Below, piece by piece: positions 34,200-44,738 of a DNA stretch of 64,000 nt; positions within the stretch are counted from its first letter, which is position 1; each line of letters starts with the position of its first letter. This DNA is from Calliopum simillimum (lineage: Eukaryota > Arthropoda > Insecta > Diptera > Lauxaniidae). The position numbers and the translations under genes were made by a program. The stretch is from assembly GCA_951812925.1 (NCBI GenBank), contig OX638368.1, positions 157,466,492 through 157,530,491 on the forward strand, read 5' to 3'. Below the pieces are notes generated by a model. It had not been told where the DNA came from and made no database searches. It saw only the letters and a program-made list of their open reading frames with translations.

Positions 34200-35410
34200 T
34201 ACATATGTCTAACTATAAGCACACCAATGAATTTAAAGTGCGAACACAACGGATCTTCGACACACTCAACAGAGTTTAAATTACAATAATTTGAAATTTT
34301 GTGTGAAATGTTAAAAGCAAACCTTTGAGATTCTCAGTACTTTGTGGATTTTACAAGTATTTAAGTTGTAAGTATTTTCAGCACAACATGCGTACGTTTC
34401 AATGGAAATGTATGAACATTAGCCAAGTCAGCAGTTAAAGTTTAAATGAATTTGAAATAAAGCTTCGCAAAAACAGGTTTTTATTACTGGATTGTGGCAT
34501 ATTCTATTTCATGTACGTTTACATAGCTAAACTCGGATTTAAAATCAGATTTGGTCTATCAGCTCAGGATTTTAAGATCAAAAGTCGCTGTTTTTAGGCA
34601 TAATACGCTCTTTCAGGAAAAAGTGTAAATCATTTTTGTAAATGACAACGTGTAGTCATAAGCCTTGTCATTAAACTTTACCTTTAAATTTTTCCAATTG
34701 AATAATTACTTTTCAAGTAATTATCCTGTGTATATAAACTCAGTGCAAAGAACAAAATTATATTTGTATGGAGTAATTATAAATTTTTGCCACGCAACTC
34801 GAGCAAAAACTACCCCCAAAATGCCGTATTTTGACCACTTTCAAATTAGCTCCCTGCATTCCGCGTTAAAAGCCTTAAAAAAAGAATATCGCTCAATAAT
34901 ATACAAAGTTCATTTCCGGACCAAAAAATTAAAACAGATAAAATTGTATTATTTTCATCAATCACAAATTTTATTAGAAAGCTTCGAGCTTTTGCGGACC
35001 AATTTCGGATGAAAAATGGCAGCTCTATTTTAGATTAAGTGAATGAACCCACTAAGTTACTGCCTTCGAAATTAACAGAACATGTGATCATTCCCTAAAT
35101 TCTGCTCTCATTCAAACGGTCATAACTTTGCAATGGCTAATCGTATTAGAATAGAATAGAATAGAATAGAATAGACCTGCGTTGGAAAGGTCAATTATGC
35201 GCTATTAAAAATTTTAAAATTATGATTTTGTTTTCTCTAAGTAGAAGTGATTACTAATATACTTATTCTGTATAAAGTCTTCACATGTCTTCATTCAAAA
35301 AGTCAGGTGACCTTTTTCAATAAATAAGCCAAAAAGTTGAAACTATGTGACAACACCTTTCCAATGGTGCCAAGATCATAGCAATACAACAAATCGTTCG
35401 GAGAATCTAA
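34200..35410. other. Intron, no gene; TAGAA microsatellite
   Basis: A pentanucleotide (TAGAA)n of about six units lies at 35147-35176. The 115-codon open frame at 34665-35012 has no motif and is likely chance. Confidence 0.4.
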
Positions 35411-35850
35411 ATTTTCAAAGTCAATCGTTTTGGCTTGGTTTCTTTTATACTATCGAAAACTTCTGTACCACGCTGAAATAACGTTCTTTTGGTTTTCAAG
35501 AGCGACAGAAGCTACTTGACTCCGACCTCGCACAGCTTTGGTTGAATTTGTTTCGAATTGAAATACCCAAACCTTCGATTGGTTTTTTGTTTCGGACTCG
35601 TACGTTAGAATCCAAGCTTCATCACCTGACAATGCTATAAACGTTTTTGGGAACACCACTGAGGCATTTTTTTTATATGTTTGATGGCACCATTCGATAC
35701 AACTCTTTTTTTGAGCATCTGTTCGTGCAAGATTGTTTGTTTGTTTGTCATAGTAATGCCTGGACTCTTCTCACCAATCATACATTCTGGTTCTGGATGG
35801 TGCTTTGTCGCCAAAGACCCTTCTTCAGTCAATTGATATACCCATGTTAA
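35411..35850 (-). pseudogene. Mariner transposase relic
   Basis: The minus-strand frame 35659..35450 encodes KTFIALSGDEAWILTYESET, NQSKVWVFQFE, NSTKAVRGRSQVAS and NQKNVISAWY. GDExWxxxYxPETKxQSxVW followed by xxPTKxxRxRS is the start of the DDD catalytic domain of mariner-like transposases, with the first catalytic Asp in GDEAW. The second and third acidic blocks were not found. The upstream minus-strand frame (35832..35635) has no recognisable mariner motif. It is a short decayed fragment. Confidence 0.7.
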
Positions 35851-35997
35851 GATAAACCTACTTACTTATACCACGTATAAATTCATCGTACGAAAATTTT
35901 CACGAGATAGTTCTATTTTTTTAAAGAATTACATTTCTCAACTGAATAAAACACAATGAAACAATGTAAACTGAAATGTAAAAAAATGTAAAAAAAA

Positions 35998-36699
35998 AAT
36001 TGTAAGTGTGTAACGTTTGGCCTGGCCAAATATTCAATACGCTACACTGAAATATTCTGAAAATTTTGTTGTATAGCGGTGCTACGCTTCCAAGTATATA
36101 TGCGAAGTTTGATTGCATTACCTCAAATAACGCTCTTTTCGAAGTTTGTCTGGTTTTTACTCAGAGCTTCCTCTAACTATACCTAGTATCTGTGCAAAAT
36201 ATTGACACATTACCTCAAAAAACGCTTGCATTACAGCATTTTGAAAACTTTGAGTGTATGGGCGGACCCATGGCTTCTTGCTTGAAACAACCAAGTTTCT
36301 GATTAGTTTTGCATTTATTCTTAGTACTTATTTGTGCAAAAATTGGTTGGATTATCTCAAAAAACCTTTTTAGAATAGCATTTTGAAACTTTTGCTTTTA
36401 CGGGAGGTGCCACGCCCTTTTGTCTGAATTTATCTAGTTTTTGCCTAGGAGTTGCACTTACTGCCCCTAGTATTTATGTCTATTTTGGTTGCGTTATCGT
36501 GAATTGCGTTTTGAATATATATTTTGTATGGGCGGTAGGCGTGTCCGTTGATCAATTTTGCTCATTTTCTATACCAAAAGCTAACTTTCAAAACAAATTT
36601 AGTGTACCGAATTTTATCGAATTATCTTGCTTAGTTTTCCCGTACAGACAGACGGACATGACTATATCAACTCAAGAGGTGACGCTAATCAAGAATATA
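35998..36699 (+). repeat. DINE-1-like repeat copy 3, left part
   Basis: It begins GTAAGTGTGTAACGTTTGGCCTGG-like and continues through CCAAATATTCAATACGCTAC and the ~145-bp sub-repeats (GGGAGGTGCCACGCCC). It ends at GACGCTAATCAAGAATATA, where a mariner interrupts it. The remainder is at 37624-37712. Confidence 0.7.
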
Positions 36700-37623
36700 T
36701 TGGGTGTTGGAATTAGTTTTAAAGGTTTTCTAAGAGATGGCGTAACTATCAATAGATCGCATCGGGCACACCTGTGACTATATTCATTTCAAAGCACATT
36801 GTCTAAGCTTCATTTTTCAGTATGTGTCATTCCACTGAAGTGTAAACAACATATATTATTTTCTCTGTTAACATGTCGACTTTCGTTCCAACAAAACGCA
36901 ATTTGTGGGAAGGTTTACTTTTGTGCTTCCATTTGAAGAAAAACGCGGTTGAAGCACAACGCACGCACGCTGGCGATGAAAAGTGGATCTATTACGATAA
37001 TCCTAAGCGAAAAAAATCGTGGGGACCACCCGGCCATGCATCAACATCGACGGCCAAGCCAAATATTCATGGCGCCAAGCTTATGCTGTGTATTTGGTGG
37101 GATCAGAAGGGTGTCGTGTACTATGAGCTGCTAAAACCTAACAAAACCGTCACTGGGGAACGCTACCAACAACAATTGATGCAATTGAGCCGAGCATTTA
37201 AGGTTAAAAGGCCGGAATATGCCAAAAGACACGACAAAGTGGTTTTTCAACATGACAACGCACGGCCACATGTTGCAAGAACCGTCAAGGAAACGTTGGA
37301 GGCGCTGAATTGGGATGTGCTGCCCCACCCGCCTTATAGCCCATACATAGCCCCTTCCAACTATCACCTATTCAGATCGATGACGCATGGCTTGGCTGAG
37401 CAGCTCTTCACTTCTTACGAAGATACCAAAAAATGGGTCGATTCGCGGATTGCCTCAAAAGACGAGTCGTTCTACCGGCGCGGAATCCATATGCTGCCAG
37501 AAAGATGTGAAAATGTTGTAGCTAACGATGGACAATACTTTGAATAATATACATTGTACCGTTGTTTCTAAATAAATGCTCAAAAACCGAAAAAAAACCT
37601 TTAAAATTAATTCCAACACCCAA
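36700..37623 (+). mobile_element. Internally deleted mariner element (924 bp)
   Basis: The inverted ends TTGGGTGTTGGAATTARTTT then TAAAGGTTTT (36700-36729 and 37594-37623) are flanked by TA (36698-36699 and 37624-37625). Full mariners are about 1.28 kb, so about 360 bp is missing, matching the deletion seen in its protein. It sits inside the third DINE-1-like repeat copy, splitting it between AAGAATATA and TATGTACTTTTCC. Confidence 0.93.
36873..37547 (+). pseudogene. Mariner transposase with internal deletion and D-to-N change
   Basis: The 224-codon open frame begins MSTFVPTKRNLWEGLLLCFH, a normal mariner N-terminus. At about residue 33 it jumps to GDEKWIYYDN, the first catalytic block. Some 120 residues covering the helix-turn-helix DNA-binding region are missing; the usual length is about 345. 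The domain then runs normally: NIHGAKLMLCIWWDQKGVVY, QHDNARPHVA (second Asp, about residue 128), then PPYSPYIAPSNYHLFRSM. The third catalytic Asp expected after 34 residues (D34D spacing) is Asn at about residue 163, and the preceding SPD is SPY. The C-terminus GIHMLPERCENVVANDGQYFE-like is intact. The reading frame is open, so it could still make a protein, but it cannot be catalytically competent. The subfamily is probably near cecropia/mellifera, from memory. Confidence 0.9.
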
Positions 37624-37712
37624 TATGTACTTTTCCGTACCTGCCACGCCTTTCTATCAGCGTTACAAACGGAAAGACAAAGTGAATATAGCCTGGGTGT
37701 AAGGTATAAAAA
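37624..37712 (+). repeat. DINE-1-like repeat copy 3, right part
   Basis: Contains CCTGCCACGCCTTTCTATCA, GCGTTACAAACGGAAAGACA and GCCTGGGTGTAAGGTATAAA, the tail seen in copies 1 and 2. Confidence 0.75.
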
Positions 37713-38094
37713 TAATGGGAAAAAAGAACAGTCCGAAAATTCGGTTAATGTTTCTGAATACATTTCATGCACCACAGAAGAAGTGCTCATTTCAGTTTGC
37801 CTGCAAGTACTGAACTATTAATCGGAAATAAATTTATTTTTACACAATCTTAAAAGTTCTAAATTATTACAAATTCTGTATGTATGATAATCAGTCTCAG
37901 ATTAATTCAATGTTACATTTTCTCAATAAAAATGCCACACTATTAATTGTTTACAAAGAAAACAAAAAAAAAAAAACTAAAAAAATCAATTTGAGTCTCA
38001 CGTGAAATGAAATTTGCCTCACAGCGATAACCTTTTCAACCCTTAATTACTCAAATTTTTGATTAGACAACCAACTTTCGCTTTACATATTGAA
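37713..38094. other. 5' flank of the peptidase gene
   Basis: AT-rich, with A-runs at about 37963-37978. No clear TATA box or initiator can be chosen from sequence alone. Confidence 0.3.
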
Positions 38095-38124
38095 ATGAAG
38101 CGGAACATGAGAGGAAACTCTTGA
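38095..38124 (+). promoter_or_regulatory. Candidate upstream ORF of the peptidase gene
   Basis: ATG at 38095 opens a nine-codon frame (MKRNMRGNS) ending in TGA at 38122-38124, 80 nt before the main start. It would act as a translational dampener only if the transcript starts upstream of it, which is unknown. Confidence 0.3.
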
Positions 38125-38204
38125 AAACTTTTTAACAAAACAGAGTGAAATCCAAAATACGAGTAGTCACAAAGTATCTGCCGCAGTGCGTACTACTGGA
38201 CGGC

Positions 38205-40274
38205 ATGATGCCTTACGCTAAGGGCAAAGTTCAAAAGTTGCTAACGCTTTTTATCTTCACATATATCGTTCAAACATTCCCGAGAATGACGTATTGTCAA
38301 CATGTGGATTTTAGTTCCGATCAATCACGTGAAATAATGCGTATTGCGAAAGCAGCGGAAATCATTAATTATATGGATACAAGTGTGGAACCATGTCATG
38401 ACTTTTATCGTTTTGCCTGCGGTAAATGGGCACAAATAAATCCAGCCTATCGTGAAGCAAAAACGGGCATTTTCAGTGTTCTCTCTAAGGCTTATGATCG
38501 CAAAGTTTGGCAACTTTTAAGCGCCGCAAAGCACACAGACGAAAGCAATATGGAACGCAAGGTTAAATACTTTTATGAGTCCTGCTTAGATCGTGAGGCA
38601 ATTGCGCAAAACTATCGTGAACACTTGCTTAGCATTATCGAAGAGTTTGGTGGCATGCCAGTGCTTAAGGGGGATCAGTGGAAGGAGCAACGTTTTGATT
38701 GGCTTAAGACGATAGCGTTAATTTTGCGGCGTTACGGTAAACAGATCATTATTGGTGTTGAAATTGAAGCCGATTTGGCTAACAATGAAATCAATCGGCT
38801 GTATATTGGACAAATGGATGAATTGATAACGAGCAAAGCTGTTGAGTATTATGGAGCACTCAAAGTTGCTTGGCAAAATGAGTTGCATCACGTTTTGGGC
38901 ATTAGCAAGCTTTTAGCTTCACAAACGGCTGGTGAGATGGCTGATTTTAAGCGGCAGCTTGCGGCGGGTATGTCAAATGCAGATGAAGGGCTCGGCATGG
39001 AGGATAAGACAAAGTTCCGTTTACTCGATGAAATGACTGAGAGTTACAAGCCAACGATCAACTTTGAACGTTTCATACGCATCTGGCTTGGCTATGAATA
39101 CAAGTTGCCTGTCTATGAGTATGTTGAGAACTATCACCGCAATTTGCGTACCTTAATCATGGATACACCCAAATATGTGGTCGCTAACTATATTATGTGG
39201 GAATTGTTGCAAGATTTTCGCATTGAAGTGGAATCAACATTACTGAAACAACAACGCAAATGTGTAGATGCAACGAAAAAACATTTCATCAAGTATCTGG
39301 ATAATATGGTATATCGTCATTTGACAGAATCAAATACGGCAACGGTAGCTAGCGATGTCGCCGAGTTGTGGACAGAGCTTAAAAAATCATTCGAGGAAAC
39401 ATTGCAATCGAATTCCACCAATTGGATGACTAATGCCACCAAAGATAAGGCACTGGAGAAACTTTCAACCATGACCATGGGTATAAATTCATATGAAAAT
39501 GAAGATTTTGACAAGGAATTCGGTGATCTTGTCATTAGTACGGAGAATTATTTTGAGAACGTCATTAATATATTAGAACAAGCAGGACGAAAATATCGTC
39601 AGCGGGTAAAGGAGCCACCAAAGCTGGACGAGAGCACAATACTCTCCTTTACGCCGGCATATGCGGCGGAATTGAATCGCGTTTTGGTGCCGGTTGCTTT
39701 TCTGCAACCGCGTTATCTCTGGGATGATGTGTACCCCAGCGCACTGAGATTCGGCACGGTGGGCTATATCATTGCACACGAATTGACGCATGGCTTTGAT
39801 GATACAATACGTAAATATGATGCTCGCGGTAATCTTAACGATTGGTGGGATAAAAATTCTACACTAGCATTTGTTTCACGCAAAGAATGTCTCCGGCAGC
39901 AATATGGTGAATACAGTTATAACGGTCATAGATTGAAGAAAATCAACGCACAGGGTGAAAACATTGCGGATAATGCTGGCATACGTATTGCTTATCAAGC
40001 GTACCAACGTTGGCTGCAACGTAATGCTATGCAGCAGGAGCACTTGCCGAATCTCAACTATACTGAAGGAAAATTGTTCTTCATAAGCGCCGCTCAGGTT
40101 TGGTGTACGGACATAAATAAAAACTGGCGACATATTTTAGCATCAACCGATGTCCATGCGCCGGAAGAACTACGTGTCATTGGAATGATGTCGAATTTTG
40201 ATGAGTTTTCAAAGGAATTTGCATGTCCGGTGGGTACGAGAATGAATCCGCATAAGAAATGTGTCATATACTAG
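38205..40274 (+). CDS. Neprilysin-like M13 metallopeptidase, intronless
   Basis: This is a zinc endopeptidase of family M13, which cleaves small peptides outside the cell. The first in-frame ATG is at 38205 (tandem ATG ATG), giving 689 residues; frame upstream to 38145 is open but lacks an ATG. Residues 12-25 (LLTLFIFTYIVQTF) are hydrophobic, followed by RMTYC, so it has a signal peptide or type II anchor. EPCHDFYRFACGKWA is the usual M13 N-terminal ectodomain start. The zinc site is complete: HELTH (525-529) and ENIAD (585-589, third ligand Glu585, Asp589). The catalytic D-x-H (Asp649, His651) and Arg657 are also present, with the same His-to-Arg spacing as neprilysin. The tail CPVGTRMNPHKKCVIY is typical. 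Anomaly: the substrate-binding NAYY equivalent reads TPAY at about 483-486. The single exon, odd motif and lack of long cytosolic tail fit the fly Nepl expansion. It is nested antisense in the PAQR 27.7-kb intron. Confidence 0.93.
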   Translation: MMPYAKGKVQKLLTLFIFTYIVQTFPRMTYCQHVDFSSDQSREIMRIAKAAEIINYMDTSVEPCHDFYRFACGKWAQINPAYREAKTGIFSVLSKAYDRKVWQLLSAAKHTDESNMERKVKYFYESCLDREAIAQNYREHLLSIIEEFGGMPVLKGDQWKEQRFDWLKTIALILRRYGKQIIIGVEIEADLANNEINRLYIGQMDELITSKAVEYYGALKVAWQNELHHVLGISKLLASQTAGEMADFKRQLAAGMSNADEGLGMEDKTKFRLLDEMTESYKPTINFERFIRIWLGYEYKLPVYEYVENYHRNLRTLIMDTPKYVVANYIMWELLQDFRIEVESTLLKQQRKCVDATKKHFIKYLDNMVYRHLTESNTATVASDVAELWTELKKSFEETLQSNSTNWMTNATKDKALEKLSTMTMGINSYENEDFDKEFGDLVISTENYFENVINILEQAGRKYRQRVKEPPKLDESTILSFTPAYAAELNRVLVPVAFLQPRYLWDDVYPSALRFGTVGYIIAHELTHGFDDTIRKYDARGNLNDWWDKNSTLAFVSRKECLRQQYGEYSYNGHRLKKINAQGENIADNAGIRIAYQAYQRWLQRNAMQQEHLPNLNYTEGKLFFISAAQVWCTDINKNWRHILASTDVHAPEELRVIGMMSNFDEFSKEFACPVGTRMNPHKKCVIY

Positions 40275-41329
40275 GGAAGTGCATATATAAAATTAGGATT
40301 AAAAATATTTTACACTTATGAAATAAGAGTAAAGTATAGTTTTATGTAATTATTAGTGTCAATGGTATAGCTACATTAAGAGTTGCATTAGTAAATTTTA
40401 ATGTTTAATCAATTAATTGAATATTCTCAAAAAAACAGTCTTAAAAACAAATTAAAAATCACGTAAATTTGTGAAAATCATTTTCATTTTGAATGTTACC
40501 GATAGTTACAAGTCCATTTCTGGAATGACATTTTTGTTTTTATCTTTATCTCTTATTTTTGTACAAATTTTTTAATATAAATTAATATTTACTTTTAAAA
40601 AACTTCCACCCATGGAATAGTCGCTTCAAGAAACCATACCCAGCTAATTGTATCATACCAGTCATACAAAATAAAGCATAAATGATACATACAATGTAAA
40701 TTTGGAAATGTCCTTGTACCTTTTCATAAATAAATTTATTCATATTGTAATTACACTCGTAGTCGTAAATTATTGCAATTTGCGCTTGGTTTAAGGTTCT
40801 GAATTTTAATGAGAAATAAAGGAATCTGTATCTGTTTGAATTGTAAATTCTTTTTTCATTCAAATATTAATGACCAACAATTTTTATACAAAATTTTTAG
40901 AATTTTTAACAGGGTTCTATCTACACACACATCACTTTCGAGAAATCTATGTTTGAATATTTCGGTCATAAAACTTTTATGAATTGATTTTACAATTAAG
41001 TACTCTGCAACTCTACTTTAATCATATTTTTATAAATGCATTCGAAGAAAATTTCGCTAAAATTTTAAATTGAACCATTGCCATGATATCTGTTATTTAA
41101 TAATAATATTTAATATTAATCACTTGAATAAGACGTTAACAAAATTTTGCTAAAAATTGCAAATAAAAACAACAAAAAAAAAAATAAAAAATTCTACAGT
41201 AATAACTTTTTCTTATTTCAACCCCTGGTTTCATTTATCATCTGAAGAGAGTATAGCTTAAAAAGAAAAAAAAATCACACGAGACCATTTTGTAGCTCAT
41301 TTTGAAGACAAAGAACAGTACTAAATGTT
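40275..41329. other. 3' flank of the peptidase gene, no other gene
   Basis: AT-rich. The first canonical AATAAA on the plus strand that I noticed is near 40670; nearer variants such as AATAAG (about 40322) are possible poly(A) signals. Confidence 0.35.
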
Positions 41330-41682
41330 GCATTCAATAGAAAAGTGCAAAACAATTTTGTGTGTCTTTCAATCAACCTCAAAAATCGTGTTTTTGATCA
41401 TTTTTGAACATTTGGGGGTAGGATATCTCGGAATCTATATAAGATATTGCAACTCTGATGCCAGATACGGATTCAGCGTTGGCAAATTTATCGAAAATGA
41501 CTATTTTCGATTAGAATTCTTCAATTTTCCAAAACCGATTTTCGACCTTTTTTCAAAAACTGCATAAATCTTAAGTGTTGGTTTTTTCTAAGTCCAGTTA
41601 CTAACAAAATGAGCTATGTCGGCTCAAAATCGGGGCTTGTTTAGCAAAATAACATGATTTTATCTAATTTGCCTGCTCTCTT
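41330..41682. repeat. One-sided relative of the 10.1-kb palindrome
   Basis: The right end AACAAAATGAGCTATGTCGG then CTCAAAATCGGGGCTTGTTT and CTAATTTGCCTGCTC parallels the right arm end of 10131-12288 (AACAAAATGAGCCCTGTCGG, ATCAAAATCGG, CTAATTTGCCTGCAC). No left partner was found, so it is a truncated copy. The left limit is approximate. Confidence 0.55.
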
Positions 41683-41728
41683 ACAGAAACGCAAAGTTCT
41701 ATCTGGCAGTTAGAACTTGTGAAATTAA

Positions 41729-44113
41729 GGGGACATTCGCCTTTGTAATTGAAAACAAATAAACACTTTTTAAATATTTTATTACGAAAAAACTATTATA
41801 TTTGTTGACAAAATTTCTTTTGGACAATGTTAAATATTGTCTAAAATATATGAAAAAAATTTTTTTTTTTATTTTTAGTTTTCCTTGGCTGCTGTAGAGG
41901 GCGTCATCCAAAAGTTACTTTTCAAACTGGTAGGAAATTTTTCTCCGAATCTACTCGACCAATTTTAAAAAACCAAAGAGCATTCGATTACTCATAAAAA
42001 ATATTAAACAATAAGCCTCTGAATGTTTTAAAAAATACCACCACCTTTTTTTTACGGGGGTGACTTACCCTCAAAAAATGCCATTTTTTCGCATTTTTCA
42101 TAAATATTTATACAAAAACTTCAAAATATAAAAAAGTATGAATTTTAGAGGCTTATTGTAGAGTAATTTAGGGTAATGTGGTTACCTTTTTCTTTTTTAC
42201 CAATTTCTGCCAAAGTAATGGTAGTAGGTAAGCTTGGTCAATTTATTTGTATTAGTTATTCTATTGTTTTTACTATTTGATAATTTGTATACTAAAATAT
42301 TAACATTTTCAAGCGTGAGGCCAGTTAAATTGAAAGTACCTAAAAATAGCTGAAAAAGAAAAGAGTCGGGTAATGTGGCTCACCCTGCCCATTTCCTAAA
42401 GAAGTACCGTTATTCGCAAATTTTGTTGACTAAAAGTTGAGTAGCAATTTTTAAGATCATATTTGCTATGAAATAGCTTTATATTCTTATTAAATAATAT
42501 TTTCTGGTAAGATCAACCAAATTCATACTAACATATGAATAAGTAAGAAGGGTTATCGAATCATACGTAAAATAGTACTCCACATTACTCAAACTCGGGT
42601 ATCTTATACATGCAATTAGCTTTTTAAGGTGTAATAGTAGTCAAAGTTGATATACGGTATATAATATGGGGTAGTTCACATTACCCGAATACATCACGTT
42701 TTTGAAATAATCATTGATTATATAAAAGAAATGTAAAATCAGACTTGCTAATGCATTTTTTCGTTGAATAATAGATCCACAATTGCATTAGAGTTAATTG
42801 AATTTTAGAAAACTGAGTTCTGAGGAAGTAACTTAGTTATTCACCAAGTACTACATATAAGTCAACTTGTCCTCACAGCATATGCTAAGAATTTCACACG
42901 AATAATTAGCATTATAGAAAAGCCAAAGAGCGTAAAGAATATGTTTTTCGCTTTTTATTGTGCACAAATAACCAGAATTGTTGTGCAGTCTTTAATATGA
43001 GAAATAAAAGGGTGCACCACATTACCCGCATAGTCCACATTACCCTAAATTACTCTATAGTTTTGAGTCTCAAGAATAAAATCCAGTTTGAATTTTTGAA
43101 AAATCTGTTACAAGAGGTCTACAACATTTCCTATCGTTTAAAAAGTAACTTTTAGATGACGCCCTCTACAGCAGCCAAGGGAAACTTAAAATAAAAAAAA
43201 AATTTTTCATATTTTTTAGACAATATTTAACAAGGTCCAAAAGAAATTTTGTCAGTAAATATAATATTATATTTTATCTTTGTATTGAGTGAAACTTTTT
43301 GAGTTTTTATTCTCTATACAGAGTTTGTTCTCTGAGTAGAGGGAGGTAGATGGGCTTAAAAAATGGGTCAGCTAAGAGATTTTAGTAAAAATATGTGTTT
43401 TGAAAGACACATAGTTTTGATATCCCTACCTAATGAGACGCAAACCTATTTGGTGATATACTGTGCACAGCTAAAAATGTAGACGGTGGGTTAGTAACTA
43501 GGTATATACTTAACATAAGAGTTGGATAATACTTAAGTCTTACAGATCATGTTGAAATTAAGAACAAGTAATTCTTATTCAGTCGAATAGATTAGGAAGA
43601 AGAAATGACCGATTTCATTGATCTAAGTAAGTCCTATTTGTGTGTTAGTGTGATAAAAACAAATTGGGCTTTCAATTAAGCTCTCGATTATGTTTATGTG
43701 ATAAATATTTTGTGTATAAAGTTTATTGGCATCTGCAACACCTGTAAAGAAAATGAAAATTTAAAGGTTTGGGTGACTATGTGTTTAAGGGTAGAGGTGG
43801 ACTGGTCTCCGTGAAGGAAGTTGGAATGTGAATTAGGTGAACAAGGCTTCCGTGTAGGACAAGTTTAGGCTACCAATAAACGTTTTTCATCCTTGCCTTA
43901 ACTGTAAAAAACTGAGCCTAATACCAAGATTTTAGTATGAAATCAATTTGGAAAGTAAAGTTTAATCCCACTAGAATATATTCGATCCATTAAAACATTT
44001 GAAAAATAAATCTGAAACATCTGCTAAAAAATACCATTTCCACTGGAATGCTCCAATAGTTTTTTCATAATTTTGAAAAGTGTTTTTTTTCAATTACAAA
44101 GGCGAATGTCCCC
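41729..44113. mobile_element. TTAA-flanked 2.4-kb TIR element
   Basis: The termini TTAA|GGGGACATTCGCCTTTGTAA then TTGAAAA are mirrored at the right end (TTACAAAGGCGAATGTCCCC|TTAA). TTAA lies at 41725-41728 and 44114-44117. A second, longer inverted pair (41795-41935 versus 43135-43270) carries GGCTGCTGTAGAGGGCGTCA. Sequence 43270-44040 is unpaired. The word CCACATTACCC recurs six times inside (see findings). No transposase was seen. TTAA suggests piggyBac or Kolobok type, but TA cannot be excluded. Confidence 0.75.
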
Positions 44114-44585
44114 TTAATTTTAGTTGAATATGAGTAGATAGAACCTTGTGTATCTATATTTCATTAATTATCTCAGAAACCATGCAAGATTGAAATATTT
44201 GAGTAGCAGTTATCGAAAGAACGTGGTCTAATTAGTACGAAGCAATATATAACTCAATTTTACAAAAAATGTCAGTTAGAACCCTGTCGTTCTAATGGAA
44301 AAAAATTTTTGCCCTTGGGGTCTCATAAAGTTTTTCTGATAGGTTATGAAAAATAAAAACACACGTATTTCACCGAATATGTGTATCAGTGATTTTTTCC
44401 ATTTTATGGCTCCTCAAAGCTTAAAATTCGGGTTTTATATGAAGTTTTGAGATTTTATGAAAAAACCATCTCATTATGAATTGTTACCCGTGTCCTTACC
44501 CTTAGTTTAAGCTATAGCACTTGAAAATCCGCATGGTAGTTTTTTGTTTTATAAGCAAAACCATTTTCAATGTATTTTTTTTCAT

Positions 44586-44738
44586 ATATGTGACCTGGTC
44601 TATAAAAAAGGCGCTTACGTGCGAAAAAAAAAATTTTTGTAAAAACAACTGGAAAACAACTTTTAAAGGTCAATCGGCAAAAATTGGAAATTTTTTTTTT
44701 GACACGTAAGCCCTCTTTTCATAGACCAAGTCACATAT
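44586..44738. repeat. 153-bp hairpin MITE
   Basis: The arms ATATGTGACCTGGTCTATAA then AAAAGGCGCTTACGTG and CACGTAAGCCCTCTTTTCAT then AGACCAAGTCACATAT pair along about 36 bp. The loop is AT-rich. It abuts the next element at 44736-44738. Confidence 0.75.

Noticed and set aside
34665..35012. 115-codon ORF on the plus strand
   Set aside because: Lys/Tyr/Phe-rich product of AT-rich DNA. No domain, no splice sites, no repeat family.
38145..38204. 20 extra N-terminal codons of the peptidase
   Set aside because: The frame is open but begins at GTG and has no ATG. Eukaryotic initiation there is unlikely, and the signal-like segment begins correctly after the ATG at 38205.
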